DNA of 61,323 bases from JAGXFP01 sp039714535. Its GTDB lineage: Bacteria > Desulfobacterota > Desulfobulbia > Desulfobulbales > JAGXFP01. The DNA lies in assembly GCA_039714535.1 (NCBI GenBank), contig JBDLJC010000018.1, positions 1-61,323 of the forward strand, written 5' to 3'. Below the pieces are notes generated by a model. It ran no database searches and had not been told where the DNA came from. It saw only the letters and a program-made list of their open reading frames with translations. Both the position numbers and the translations under genes were made by a program. Shown here piece after piece: positions 16,582-26,145 of the stretch (positions are counted from its first letter, which is position 1; every line of letters starts with the position of its first letter).

Positions 16582-16863
16582 ATGGGCTTGAAACAGAGTA
16601 AACTGATGTGTTGGGAAATTACCGGTTGTGGTCACCAGGATGGTTGCAATGTTTTTAAGCTGGCGCAAGCTGGGGACAAATCATGCTGGGAGGTAGTGGG
16701 TGGTTTTGATGATTACCGGAGTGCCTTGAACGTCTGCGGTGATTGTGTGGTCTCCGTCCTGACCAGACAGCATTCGCTCAGTGTGGACGAGATTAAGGAT
16801 ATCATGCAAAATAAGGCCGGATGCCCTTCGCATAATACCTGTCCGGGATTATTGCCTTCCTGA
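16582..16863 (+). CDS. Small Cys-rich protein resembling two-CW domain proteins
   Basis: The 93-residue protein has two CWE motifs (CWEITGCG at the N-terminus and SCWEVVGG near 35), then paired cysteines CGDC and CPSHNTCPG. This matches the pattern of the small two-CW proteins that are common in Deltaproteobacteria and often attached to signalling proteins. No signal peptide is present. A metal-binding or redox role is plausible but unproven. It stands alone between engB and a convergent small cytochrome. Confidence 0.6.
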   Translation: MGLKQSKLMCWEITGCGHQDGCNVFKLAQAGDKSCWEVVGGFDDYRSALNVCGDCVVSVLTRQHSLSVDEIKDIMQNKAGCPSHNTCPGLLPS

Positions 16864-16895
16864 GTTTTTTTCTACAGTCCCAAGACGTTATTTTC

Positions 16896-17180
16896 TCAAT
16901 CGCAGAACTTTTCAGAATTTTCTTCGAGGGCGACTAGGCAGTCCGTTATCTTGTCCACTTCTGATTTATCAAGTTTCAAGCCATAGCGGATCATTCTTTT
17001 TGTCGTGTTTTTCCACGAACGCCTGTTCTTTTTGCCCACCTTATCGCAGATTCTGCTTTTGTAGTGGCAGCTGGTGCATTTCTGTTCAAGCAATTCGCAG
17101 CAACTCTGTCCGGCCGACAAAGGCGCTGCGGTGAGAAGAAAGGCCCCGGTAAGGGCTATGGAGGTCAGTTGCTTTTTCAT
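16896..17180 (-). CDS. Small periplasmic monoheme c-type cytochrome-like protein
   Basis: The 94-residue precursor has a clear signal peptide (MKKQLTSIALTGAFLLTAA, cleavage around SAG). One heme-binding motif CTSCH follows at residues about 35-39. Extra cysteines occur as a CC pair near 27, at 45 in SRIC, and at the C-terminus. A distal Met is present in TTKRMIRYGL, as in sulfite dehydrogenase-type cytochrome domains. It would be an electron carrier in the periplasm. It lies directly upstream of lepA's end with 17 bp between and points the same way. Confidence 0.72.
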   Translation of the reverse strand: MKKQLTSIALTGAFLLTAAPLSAGQSCCELLEQKCTSCHYKSRICDKVGKKNRRSWKNTTKRMIRYGLKLDKSEVDKITDCLVALEENSEKFCD

Positions 17181-17197
17181 GATGATGCCTTTTTTTG

Positions 17198-19036
17198 TTA
17201 CTGTTCTGATTTAAGAACGGCCAGAAACGCTTTCTGGGGAATATCGACGTTGCCAACAGTTTTCATCCGCTTCTTGCCGGCCTTCTGTTTTTCCAGCAAT
17301 TTCCTTTTCCGGGAAATATCGCCGCCATAGCATTTAGCGGTTACGTCTTTACGCATCGCCGAGATATTGGTCCTGGCCACGATGGAGCCGCCGATCGTCG
17401 CCTGAATAGCGATCTTGAACATATGGCGCGGGATTTCCTCTTTCAGCTTTTCGCAGGCATGGAGGCCTCTTTCCCGGGACTTCATCCGATGGGCCAGCTG
17501 GGACAGGGCGTCAACCCTCTCGCCATTGACCAGGATGTCCAATTTTACCAGATCGCTGGGCCGATAATCAATTAATTCGTAATCGAAAGAGCCGTAACCC
17601 TGGGTAATTGACTTGAGCATATCGTAGAAATCGTAGATGACCTCGGCCAGGGGCAGTTCGCAGGTCAGCTCAATTCTGCCCGGAGTGGGATAGTTGTAGT
17701 TGGTGTTTTCACCCCGTCTTTCCATGCACAGGTTCATTACCGAGCCCATATAGCGTTCCGGCATCAGGATGGAGGCCTTGATATAAGGCTCTTCGGTTCT
17801 TTCGATCTTAGTGGGATCCGGGAAGTGGGCCGGGTTGTCGATCGTCTCCTGGGCGCCGTCCTGGAGGAAGAAGTGGTAGCTTACGGTCGGGATGGTCAGG
17901 ATCAGGGGAATGTCGAATTCCCTTTCCAGTCTTTCCTGGACAACTTCCAGGTGAAGCAGGCCCAGAAAGCCGCAGCGGAAGCCGAAGCCCAGGGCGGCGG
18001 AAGTGTCTTTCTGGTAGGTCAGGGCGGCATCGTTGAGTTTCAGTTTATCAAGGGCGGTGGCCAGGTCCTCGTAATCGTCGGTGGAGATCGGATAGATTGA
18101 CGAAAAGACTACGGGCAGGACTTCCTGGTAACCGGGCAACGCTTCGGTGCAGGGGGCGTCTTTGTGGGTGATGGTGTCGCCCGGTTTGGTGTCGTTGATC
18201 GTTTTAACCCCGGCCAGGATATAGCCGACCTGGCCGGCGCGCAGCTCCTTCTGCGGCGATCTTTTCAGGTGAAACAAGCCGACTTCTTCAACCCGGTAGC
18301 TGGCGTTGTTGGACATGAAGATGATGGTGTCGCCGGCCTTGATCCTGCCTTCGAAGATCCGGCAGGAAATTATAGTGCCGCGGTACGGGTCATAGTTGGC
18401 ATCGAAGATCAGGGCCTTAAGGGGCTGGTTGGCATCGCCTTCCGGCGGGGGCAGAAGCTTGACTACTGCTTCAAGCATATCGTTCACCCCCTGGCCGGTC
18501 TTGGCCGAACATTGCTGGACATTGTCGCAGTCGAGACCAAGATCGTCCTCGATCTGGATGATGGTGCTCTCCGGGTCTGCGGCCGGCAGGTCTATCTTGT
18601 TCATAACCGGGATGATCTCCAGGTCATTTTCCAGGGCAAGGTAGAGGTTGGCCAGGGTCTGGGCTTCAACGCCCTGGGCGGCATCAATTAATAAAAGGGC
18701 GCCCTCGCAGGCGGCCAGAGCTCGGGAGACTTCGTAGCTGAAATCAACATGGCCGGGAGTGTCGATCAGATTAAGTTCGTAGGTTTGCCCGTCTTTGGCC
18801 TTGTACGGCAGGCTGATGGTCTGGCTCTTGATGGTGATGCCCCGTTCCCTTTCGATATCCATACTGTCGAGGAGCTGATCTTTAAACTCGCGGTCCGAAA
18901 CCATGCCGCATAACTGGATCATGCGGTCGGCCAAGGTTGATTTGCCGTGATCTATATGGGCTATGATGCTGAAATTTCTAATGTTTTTCATAGTTTTCTT
19001 GGGGCTACCGTGTCGGTGGGTATCATTCTCAGACAA
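17198..19036 (-). CDS. lepA: Elongation factor 4
   Basis: The 612-residue GTPase has the LepA N-terminus NIRNFSIIAHIDHGKSTLADR with its P-loop, the G3 motif DTPGHVDF and G4 NKID. It also has the LepA-specific C-terminal domain rich in basic residues (CYGGDISRKRKLLEKQKAGKKRMK). LepA promotes ribosome back-translocation and assembly. The frame begins 15 codons upstream of the canonical MKNIRNFS start; either ATG is possible. Confidence 0.95.
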   Translation of the reverse strand: MSENDTHRHGSPKKTMKNIRNFSIIAHIDHGKSTLADRMIQLCGMVSDREFKDQLLDSMDIERERGITIKSQTISLPYKAKDGQTYELNLIDTPGHVDFSYEVSRALAACEGALLLIDAAQGVEAQTLANLYLALENDLEIIPVMNKIDLPAADPESTIIQIEDDLGLDCDNVQQCSAKTGQGVNDMLEAVVKLLPPPEGDANQPLKALIFDANYDPYRGTIISCRIFEGRIKAGDTIIFMSNNASYRVEEVGLFHLKRSPQKELRAGQVGYILAGVKTINDTKPGDTITHKDAPCTEALPGYQEVLPVVFSSIYPISTDDYEDLATALDKLKLNDAALTYQKDTSAALGFGFRCGFLGLLHLEVVQERLEREFDIPLILTIPTVSYHFFLQDGAQETIDNPAHFPDPTKIERTEEPYIKASILMPERYMGSVMNLCMERRGENTNYNYPTPGRIELTCELPLAEVIYDFYDMLKSITQGYGSFDYELIDYRPSDLVKLDILVNGERVDALSQLAHRMKSRERGLHACEKLKEEIPRHMFKIAIQATIGGSIVARTNISAMRKDVTAKCYGGDISRKRKLLEKQKAGKKRMKTVGNVDIPQKAFLAVLKSEQ

Positions 19037-19253
19037 AATTATTTATGTTGGTATGAATAGAATACTCGCAAAAGTGGTTTTAAAGGGGCAAACCTTTTTA
19101 TCATAAATAATATCCATTGGGAATAACTTTTGGAATGTCCGGGGTTTTCATTAGTCTTCACGCCGCAAAAAGATTTATGATGATAAGTGAAGCAAGAGGA
19201 ATGTTACCTGTATTGAGTTGTAAAAACATGGTTAAAAAGTTTTGCTGGCTATT

Positions 19254-19901
19254 ATGACGATTTTTCGGGTGATTTTAGCAACGCTGGTTGTTGTGCTGGG
19301 GATTCTCTCCAGGCCGGTTTTTAGTGGGGAGTCGTCGGTATCGTTTAGCTGGGCCTTTTTCCTGAAACCAGAAGGCGGGCCGGTCGAATCTCTCGACTTT
19401 GAGACAGAAGAGCCGGTTTCCGGCGGGGAACTTCTCCGGATATACCTGGAATTGCATGTTCACTCTTTTGTTTATCTCTACCTGTTTGATTCCCGGGAAG
19501 ATTTATATCTGGTTTTTCCGCCAAATGGGAGTTTTTACAATGGTGAAATTCCTGACGATTACAAATTTTACATTCCCTCTGGGCATGAGTGGTTTGCGCT
19601 GGACAATTTAAAGGGCACGGAGCGGTTTTACCTGTTGGCCTCAAGCAAAAGGCTGATTGAACTTGAGAAATTGACCGATAGATTTCTGGCGACTGGGGGT
19701 AACATTCTTAAGCTACAATTGCAGGAGAAGATAGATGGCGTGGCAGGAAAGTTTGCCGGTGCCTCTGTATATGAAATTGAACAGGTACCGGTCCAGCATG
19801 GGGAGTGGTTGAGTACTTCTAATTTGCCGCCGCCGGTCAGCGCCCGCAAGATCTCGACAACCGGTGTTTACGGGGTGGTCCTGGATATGGTCAATAAATG
19901 A
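19254..19901 (+). CDS. Exported DUF4384-like protein
   Basis: The 215-residue precursor has a signal peptide (residues 1-25, IFRVILATLVVVLGILS). The body matches the DUF4384 pattern: a G-x-L-RIYLELHVHSFVYLYLF strand pair, DLYLVFPP, then an IPSGHEW and GTERFYLLAS segment. Such domains occur in envelope proteins linked to kinases or secretion; the function is unknown. The ATG at 19254 was chosen over TTG 19242. It is a single gene, divergent from lepA, with no strong ribosome binding site. Confidence 0.65.
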   Translation: MTIFRVILATLVVVLGILSRPVFSGESSVSFSWAFFLKPEGGPVESLDFETEEPVSGGELLRIYLELHVHSFVYLYLFDSREDLYLVFPPNGSFYNGEIPDDYKFYIPSGHEWFALDNLKGTERFYLLASSKRLIELEKLTDRFLATGGNILKLQLQEKIDGVAGKFAGASVYEIEQVPVQHGEWLSTSNLPPPVSARKISTTGVYGVVLDMVNK

Positions 19902-20040
19902 TGAGCCAGGTTATTCCGTGCTTGCATAACATCTGGTAATTGGCGATAAGATTAGTTATAATCGTGGTTCCCCATGGTCGTTTGCGGGATCTTGCCGTAG
20001 GTGGTGTGTGTTGTTAATTCTCTGATTTAAGGTGTTTGTT

Positions 20041-21024
20041 GTGGTTAAGAAAATGACCGGTTCCGACTATGCGGAAGGTCAGACTATAGAAGGTAAAGAT
20101 TATCGACCGCTGACCAGTCTGCCGGAGGATGAAAATCTGCCCGTTGCCGCCCAGACCGGGTTGCATCGCTATCTGCAAGAGATCAGTCAGTATGAGCTTC
20201 TGACCAGGGAAGAAACGGAGAAGCTGGCCATCAGCTTTCAGGAAAATCAGGACCAGGATGCCGCTTATCGGCTGGTTACCGCCAATCTTCGTCTGGTCGT
20301 AAAGGTGGCGATGGATTTCCAGAAGTACTGGATGCATAATTTTCTGGACCTTATTCAGGAAGGCAATGTCGGCCTGGTCCAGGCGGTCAAGAAATTTGAT
20401 CCCTATCGGGGGGTCAAATTTTCTTATTATGCGGCTTACTGGATAAGGGCCTATATCCTTAAGTCGATTATGGATAATTGGCGGTTGGTCAAGATCGGCA
20501 CAACCCAGGCCCAGCGCAAACTGTTTTTCAGTCTGAATAAGGAACGCAAACTTCTTGAGGCCCAAGGGTTCACGGCTGAACCAAAATTGCTGGCTGAACG
20601 GCTCAAGGTCAAGGAGAGCGAGGTTATTGAGATGACCCAGCGAATGGGTTCCAATGACCTGTCGTTGGAAACCCCGGTCAGGGATGACTCCAACGAAGAA
20701 CAGAAGGATTTTCTGGCCCACCAAGGCCCTTCTCTCGAAGAGATTGTAGCTGAGACCGAAGTTAAAGATAAATTGGCCGAAGTTATCGAAAAATTAAAAA
20801 ACAACTTAAACGATAAGGAAAAGGCCATTTTAGGGGATCGACTATTGAGTGATGAGCCCCTGACCTTGCAGGTTATTGCTGATCGCTTCGGTATTTCCCG
20901 TGAGAGAGTGAGGCAAATCGAGGCCAATCTTTTGGGTAAGATGAGGAAGTTTTTTGAAGAGGAAGTGCCGGATATCCACGATTTTCTGGACGAGATTTTG
21001 AGCGGCTGGCGTCTGGGTAAATAG
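20041..21024 (+). CDS. rpoH: RNA polymerase sigma-32-type factor
   Basis: The 327-residue protein has regions 1.2 and 2 (ETEKLAISFQ, ANLRLVVKVAMDF, DLIQEGNVGLVQAVKKFDPYRG). It has the RpoH box QRKLFFSLNKE that separates sigma-32 from RpoD, and a region 4 helix-turn-helix ending ERVRQIEANLLGKMRKF. It directs transcription of heat-shock-type genes. GTG 20041 is preferred because TAAGGTG lies 6 bases upstream. Another GTG at 20032 overlaps that Shine-Dalgarno, and ATG 20053 is also possible. The gene is followed by the DegT gene 48 bp downstream. Confidence 0.9.
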   Translation: MVKKMTGSDYAEGQTIEGKDYRPLTSLPEDENLPVAAQTGLHRYLQEISQYELLTREETEKLAISFQENQDQDAAYRLVTANLRLVVKVAMDFQKYWMHNFLDLIQEGNVGLVQAVKKFDPYRGVKFSYYAAYWIRAYILKSIMDNWRLVKIGTTQAQRKLFFSLNKERKLLEAQGFTAEPKLLAERLKVKESEVIEMTQRMGSNDLSLETPVRDDSNEEQKDFLAHQGPSLEEIVAETEVKDKLAEVIEKLKNNLNDKEKAILGDRLLSDEPLTLQVIADRFGISRERVRQIEANLLGKMRKFFEEEVPDIHDFLDEILSGWRLGK

Positions 21025-21072
21025 ACTTGTCGCAGCTAAGTAATATACTGAAAATATTGGGAATAATATATA

Positions 21073-22266
21073 ATGCAAGTACCTCTGCTGGATTTGAGTA
21101 AACAACTTGGCCCCTTACGGGATGAGATAATTAACGCGGTTACCGAGGTGGTTGATTCCACCTGTTATATTCTGGGGCCGCAGGTTGAAAAGCTTGAGAG
21201 TGAAGTTGGCGCCTATTGCGGTGGTGGCATTGGCATCGGTGTGGCAAGTGGTTCCGATGCCCTTCTTGCCGCCCTGATGGCTATGGGGGTAGGCCCCGGC
21301 GATCTGGTCCTGACCACGCCCTATAGCTTTTTTGCCACTATGGGCTGTATCGTCCGTTTGGGCGCCAAGCCTTTGTTTGTCGATATCGAGCCTGATTCAT
21401 TTAACATCGATCCCGACAAGATTGCTGAGGCCCTGGCCGAAGATGCGGCCAGAACCAAGAGGGTTAAGGCGATTCTACCGGTTCATCTGTATGGGCAGTG
21501 TGCCGATATGGACCGGATAATGGCCATTTCGCGCCAGTACGACATTCCGGTTCTGGAAGATGCCGCCCAGGCAATCGGCGCTTCGTGTCCGGTAACCGAG
21601 AACGGCCAGGTGGTATGGCGTCGGGCCGGGACGATGGGGGCGGCCGGCTGTTTTTCATTTTTCCCCAGCAAAAATCTTGGCGGGATTGGTGACGGCGGCA
21701 TGATCATCGCCGGAGATGAGGCCTTGGCGGAGCTTATCAAAATAATCAGAGTGCACGGTGGCGCTCCTAAATATCACCATGGCATTATTGGCGGCAACTT
21801 CCGGCTTGATCCGGTTCAAGCCGTGGTCTTAAGCATTAAATTGCCCCATCTCGACAGTTGGCACCAGGCCCGGCGTGACAATGGAGATCTGTATGGGAGA
21901 TTACTCCGGGATAAGGGCTTGGCCGGAGATCAGGTAGGGCTGCCGAAAGCGGTTTACCGGCAAGCGGCTGAGGCTCTTGAGCAGATGCCTGATTACCATA
22001 TCTATAACCAGTACGTTATTCGGGTTGAAGATCGCGATGCTCTGTTGAGTTATTTGGGCAAAGAGGGGATCGGCGCTGAAATTTACTACCCCATTCCCCT
22101 CCACCAGCAAAAATGTCTGGAGGAAATGGGCTATAATGATCTTAGTTATCCAGAGGCGGAGAAAGCCGCCGCCGAGACCCTGGCTTTGCCGATATTTCCT
22201 GAACTGACCGACTCAATGCAGGAGTACGTGGTTGAGCGGATAGCAGCTTTTTATGAGAAAAGCTGA
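21073..22266 (+). CDS. DegT/DnrJ/EryC1/StrS family PLP aminotransferase
   Basis: The 397-residue enzyme shows the sugar aminotransferase pattern. It opens with VPLLDLSKQLGPLRDEI, then GVASGSDALLAALMAMGVGPGD. EDAAQAIGA provides the PLP-ring stacking region, and CFSFFPSKNLGG carries the Schiff-base lysine (K200). It probably transfers an amino group to a nucleotide-linked keto sugar for surface polysaccharide; the exact substrate is unknown. No other sugar genes are nearby. It overlaps the start of the TPR gene by 14 bp. Confidence 0.88.
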   Translation: MQVPLLDLSKQLGPLRDEIINAVTEVVDSTCYILGPQVEKLESEVGAYCGGGIGIGVASGSDALLAALMAMGVGPGDLVLTTPYSFFATMGCIVRLGAKPLFVDIEPDSFNIDPDKIAEALAEDAARTKRVKAILPVHLYGQCADMDRIMAISRQYDIPVLEDAAQAIGASCPVTENGQVVWRRAGTMGAAGCFSFFPSKNLGGIGDGGMIIAGDEALAELIKIIRVHGGAPKYHHGIIGGNFRLDPVQAVVLSIKLPHLDSWHQARRDNGDLYGRLLRDKGLAGDQVGLPKAVYRQAAEALEQMPDYHIYNQYVIRVEDRDALLSYLGKEGIGAEIYYPIPLHQQKCLEEMGYNDLSYPEAEKAAAETLALPIFPELTDSMQEYVVERIAAFYEKS

Positions 22267-25231
22267 GTTTAGAAAAAAAACCGGTTGGGGTGGGGCTGCG
22301 CTCTGTGCACGGTTAAGTGTCTTCCTCTGCCTTGTGGCGCTGTGCGCTGGCATCTTGCTTCCTTCGTCTTGCCGTGCTGATCTTGTCGACCTCCTTGCAA
22401 TACCTGCTCTGGTCCCGGAGCGGGATGTTTCACTTGATAGCGGCGCCGTGGCCTGGAAAAAAACTTGGGATGAGGCTCGTTTTTTGACCAGAACCGGTGA
22501 TTTTCCCGGAGCTGAAAGAAAATATGAAATTTTTCTGGCTCTAAAAAACAATATTGAATTGGCCAGGTGGGAATATGGGTGCCTTCTTCTAAGGATCGGT
22601 AATTGGCAGAAGGCAGCGGCAACCATGGAAATTTTGGTTGAAAAAGCACCGGAGCAGGTTGCTTATCTCAATGCTTTGGGTCTGGCTCTGCGGAAATTAG
22701 GGCAATTTAGCCGGGCCCTCGATCTATTCAGCAAGGCCTATGAAAATGATGCGGACAATTTGCTCGCGATGGCCGGGATGGCTCAGGGTCTGGTTGAAGT
22801 GGGCCGCAAAAAAGAGGCATTTCCCCTCTTCGCGAAGATTTTAGTCCGAAGGCCTGATGATCGCTCGATTCATCGGAGTCTTGCCAATCTGGCCTTTGAG
22901 CTGGGCAAGTTGGAAACGGCTCGAAAATTAATGCTGCCGCTGGTTAGAAGTAAAGATGTCGATCTTGATACCCTGCTGATGACGGCCAGGATATATGAAA
23001 AACTTAAGCAGGATAAAACGGCGACCACCTACTGGCGCCGTTGTCTTAAGCACGATTCTGCCAATAGGGAGGCCCGGGGCCGCCTGGCTCTCTATTTCGA
23101 AAAGTCAGGACAGGCTATCAAGGCAATGCCTCACCTGCTGGCCCTGTTGGAAAACGATCCTCTGAATGCCTCGCTACTTAGCCGGATTTGTCGAATATAC
23201 CTCCTGGCCGATCATTTTGCTGAGGCCCGGCCATATTTTGAAAGATATGTCTTGCTCCAGCCTGACAAACTGGATGGATTGATGCCCGTCACCAGAGACA
23301 AGGCCGACTTCGGCAGCGATGCTATCTCCTTGTATCGGCGGTTGCTGGATGTTACCCCGGATGATCTGGTACTCCTCGATAGTCTGGCCAATGATCTGTT
23401 ACTGGTTGGTGATACCGAAACGGCTTTGTTTATGTGGGAGCATGTTGCCCGTTTGTATCCGGACCGGATCGAAGTTTATCAGGAGATTGTCGATCTGCTC
23501 GAAAGACTGGGCCGGGACGAGAAATTGGCTGAAACTCTGGAGGTTCTGCACCGGCTGGCCCCTGGCGAAATGCAGGTTGTCAGTAAATTGGCTAATTTAA
23601 AGGTTGCCCGGGGTGATCTGTTGGTTGGTCTTGAATATTACAATAAACTGGAAAAAGCAGGGTATGAGGGGCTGGACCTTTTTGAAGGCCGGGGACCTCT
23701 CTACGAAGACTTGGATCGATTGGCCCCGGCTCTGGCTGATTACAAAAGATTACTTGTTATGCAACCAAACCGGCCTGATATCCGCCGACGTTGTATTGCT
23801 TTGGCCGGCAAGTTGGGTGAAAATGTCTTCCTGGGAGAACAGGTGACGAGGCTGGACGCTACCATAGATCCTGAGAACCGTGATAGTGACTTGTTGTTGA
23901 TCGGCCAGGCTTTTGCCGATGCCTATGATTTTGATCAAGCCCGGATGAGATATCAGCGCCTGATTATTTCTCGCACCGAATCAGCTGCAGAGCAAAATGG
24001 CGAGGTTAGTTTTGATCCTCTGGTGCGGCGGGCCAGACTGGGCCTTGCCGAGTTGTATCTGACCGAGGGGCAGGTTTTCGAAGCGGAGCAGGTTCTTCGG
24101 GAGATATTTCTGGCGGGGGGAGGAGAAGGGGAGGTTCTTGCCCGTCTTTTCGATCTGGCTCTGGTTCATAACAATCATAAAGGCGAGGATGCCGGGGTCT
24201 GGCTGGCACGATATGCTTCGCTAAATGGTGGTTCGGTTGAGACTATTCTGATGCAGGCCCGTTTGCTGTCTGGAGCGGGTGATTATGATGGGGCCGAGGA
24301 TCTTCTGGAAAGATTTTTGTATGACAGTGTGACCGGAAACAATCCTTCGGCTTTTACAGGTCGCAAAGGCGAAGTTCTGCATCAGGCTGGGTTGCTGTTG
24401 GCCGAAATTTTTATTAAGAGTAATGACCTGGCCAAAGCGGAACAGCAGTGTCTGGCGATGCTCAGGTCGGAACAGGACAGGGCTGTTCAGGTTCTTTTGC
24501 AGAAGATCTATGATCGCCACGGAAATGTTGAGGCTGCTGCCAATATCTTCAAGCAACTACTCGATGATGCGGATGATAATTTTGAATTATTAGGTCTGGC
24601 CGGTCTGTTTCAACAATACGGGTTGCCTGCCAGTCAGGTGGCTACAGCTGAAAAAGTGCTGGTCAACACGCCGGGATCTCTGGCCGCTGCTTTTTTTATG
24701 GCTGATGGCTTGGTTGTTGCCGGCAAGGGTCGTGACGCCATAAAATTGCTTGAAGATATGGCGAAGATTTACCCTGGGAACAACTCAATAATTCTAATGA
24801 TGGCTCGGTACTGTTACCTGGGTGGCCAGTACGCTTCGGTGCTGCAGCACTGTGACAGATTTTTAGAGAGAAACCCGGGACGTCTGGATGCTCATCTTCT
24901 GAAAGCGCAAGCTCTCACGGCCCTGGGAGAGTATGAGTCTGCGGAGAATATGATTAAGCATCTTTTCCCGGTCAAGACTGCAGTGGTTCTTGAAAAAAAT
25001 GTTAGCGAAACCGGCATAAAGGTAACTCTGCCCCCCGCCAAGAAGACCTTTTTGCAGTTACTAACGTTTTCTGTCGGCAAACCTTTGTCCGTAGCCAGGG
25101 AATTGATGAGTGCCCGTCACCTGGTTGATAATTCGATAAAGGCTAAAAGAGAGCTTAATTCTATCGCTGTGCCGTTGTACGTTCGGTACCGCTGGGAACA
25201 GGAATTCAGGAAGGTTGTTCCCCCCGGTTGA
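22253..25231 (+). CDS. Large exported TPR-repeat protein
   Basis: The 992-residue protein has an N-terminal hydrophobic segment (about residues 16-40, ending SSCRA) that looks like a signal peptide. It is followed by roughly 20 tetratricopeptide-type helical hairpins across residues 60-920 (for example AYLNALGLALRKLGQFSRALDLF and AHLLKAQALTALGEYESAENM). It is likely a periplasmic or membrane-attached scaffold, perhaps in envelope or polysaccharide assembly given its coupling to the DegT aminotransferase; this is inference. No catalytic domain is seen. The ATG at 22253 lies within the end of the preceding gene. Confidence 0.8.
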   Translation: MRKAEFRKKTGWGGAALCARLSVFLCLVALCAGILLPSSCRADLVDLLAIPALVPERDVSLDSGAVAWKKTWDEARFLTRTGDFPGAERKYEIFLALKNNIELARWEYGCLLLRIGNWQKAAATMEILVEKAPEQVAYLNALGLALRKLGQFSRALDLFSKAYENDADNLLAMAGMAQGLVEVGRKKEAFPLFAKILVRRPDDRSIHRSLANLAFELGKLETARKLMLPLVRSKDVDLDTLLMTARIYEKLKQDKTATTYWRRCLKHDSANREARGRLALYFEKSGQAIKAMPHLLALLENDPLNASLLSRICRIYLLADHFAEARPYFERYVLLQPDKLDGLMPVTRDKADFGSDAISLYRRLLDVTPDDLVLLDSLANDLLLVGDTETALFMWEHVARLYPDRIEVYQEIVDLLERLGRDEKLAETLEVLHRLAPGEMQVVSKLANLKVARGDLLVGLEYYNKLEKAGYEGLDLFEGRGPLYEDLDRLAPALADYKRLLVMQPNRPDIRRRCIALAGKLGENVFLGEQVTRLDATIDPENRDSDLLLIGQAFADAYDFDQARMRYQRLIISRTESAAEQNGEVSFDPLVRRARLGLAELYLTEGQVFEAEQVLREIFLAGGGEGEVLARLFDLALVHNNHKGEDAGVWLARYASLNGGSVETILMQARLLSGAGDYDGAEDLLERFLYDSVTGNNPSAFTGRKGEVLHQAGLLLAEIFIKSNDLAKAEQQCLAMLRSEQDRAVQVLLQKIYDRHGNVEAAANIFKQLLDDADDNFELLGLAGLFQQYGLPASQVATAEKVLVNTPGSLAAAFFMADGLVVAGKGRDAIKLLEDMAKIYPGNNSIILMMARYCYLGGQYASVLQHCDRFLERNPGRLDAHLLKAQALTALGEYESAENMIKHLFPVKTAVVLEKNVSETGIKVTLPPAKKTFLQLLTFSVGKPLSVARELMSARHLVDNSIKAKRELNSIAVPLYVRYRWEQEFRKVVPPG

Positions 25232-25233
25232 TT

Positions 25234-25431
25234 ATGGCGATAGAGCTCCACCCTAGAGTGGGGCATCAATTTAAAATGGACCGGTTTTACTGTTCTACCG
25301 GTGAAAAAACTGCTAGAGTTGGGTGTATGATGGAAGGATGGCAACAGGTACTGAAAATAATCGGGACGCTTGCCTGTTGGTTGCTTGTGGTTATCTATGT
25401 AGTGCCGAAGGTTAAAGGCGGTTTTTCCTGA
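25234..25431 (+). CDS. Possible small single-helix membrane protein
   Basis: A short frame follows the TPR gene immediately. Its last 34 residues (from ATG 25327) form a plausible small membrane protein with one helix (LKIIGTLACWLLVVIYVV) and a basic end. The upstream part (from ATG 25234) is polar and may be untranslated. No ribosome binding site is convincing. It is not recognised as a known family. Confidence 0.3.
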   Translation: MAIELHPRVGHQFKMDRFYCSTGEKTARVGCMMEGWQQVLKIIGTLACWLLVVIYVVPKVKGGFS

Positions 25432-25523
25432 CGGAACGGGGACTGCAGGCTCGTGAAGCCTGAAGGAAAGGATAAGTCTTCTGCCAAAACAGATAAAATG
25501 TCGTGAAAATATTGTTTTGGCTT

Positions 25524-25529
25524 TATAAT
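25524..25529 (+). promoter_or_regulatory. Possible -10 box of the greA promoter
   Basis: A perfect TATAAT stands 104 bp before the greA ATG. The -35 region is weak. It implies a 5' leader of about 90 bases. Confidence 0.35.
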
Positions 25530-25632
25530 CCTGAACAATAAATTTGCTTGTTAATTAATTTCAGGAGTCAGACAGACTTCTGGTGCAGGGCAATAAGATT
25601 TCTTGCGGCCCTTTTTTTGAGGAGTTTTGAAA

Positions 25633-26118
25633 ATGATCCAGAGAATCCCGATATCCAAAACCGGTCATGCCCGTCTAAGAGAAGAACTTGACCGGCTCAA
25701 TAAGGTAGAGCGGCACGAGGTTATCAGGGCCATTGAAGTGGCTCGGGAGCATGGTGATTTGAAGGAGAATGCTGAGTACCATGCGGCCAAGGAGCGCCAG
25801 GGCTTTATTGAGGGCAGGATGATGGACCTTAAAGATAAGCTTGGCCGGGCCGAGGTTATCGATTGCTCCACCGTTAATTGTGACAAAGTGGTCTTTGGCA
25901 CGGTGGTTACCCTGGCCGACCTTGATACCGATGAAGAAGTCCGTTACCAGCTATTGGGGCCTGAGGAGGCGGATATGAAGAACAATCGGATCTCGGTTCT
26001 CTCGCCGCTCGGTAGTGCCATGTTGGGTAAATGTATCGGCGATGATGTTACCGTCAAGACTCCGGGCGGGACAAGACAATTGGAAGTACTGGAGATTGAA
26101 AAATCTGAAGAGGCCTGA
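25633..26118 (+). CDS. greA: Transcription elongation factor GreA
   Basis: The 161-residue protein has the N-terminal coiled-coil with the acidic tip motif (AREHGDLKENAEYHAAKERQ), which enters the RNA polymerase secondary channel. The C-terminal FKBP-like domain contains GSAMLGKCIGDDV. It stimulates transcript cleavage in backtracked complexes. ATG 25633 is preferred over TTG 25627, since GGAG lies 8 bases upstream. It is monocistronic, convergent with the TetR gene. Confidence 0.95.
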   Translation: MIQRIPISKTGHARLREELDRLNKVERHEVIRAIEVAREHGDLKENAEYHAAKERQGFIEGRMMDLKDKLGRAEVIDCSTVNCDKVVFGTVVTLADLDTDEEVRYQLLGPEEADMKNNRISVLSPLGSAMLGKCIGDDVTVKTPGGTRQLEVLEIEKSEEA

Positions 26119-26145
26119 TTGGGGAACTGCCGTTTTGCGTTATTG

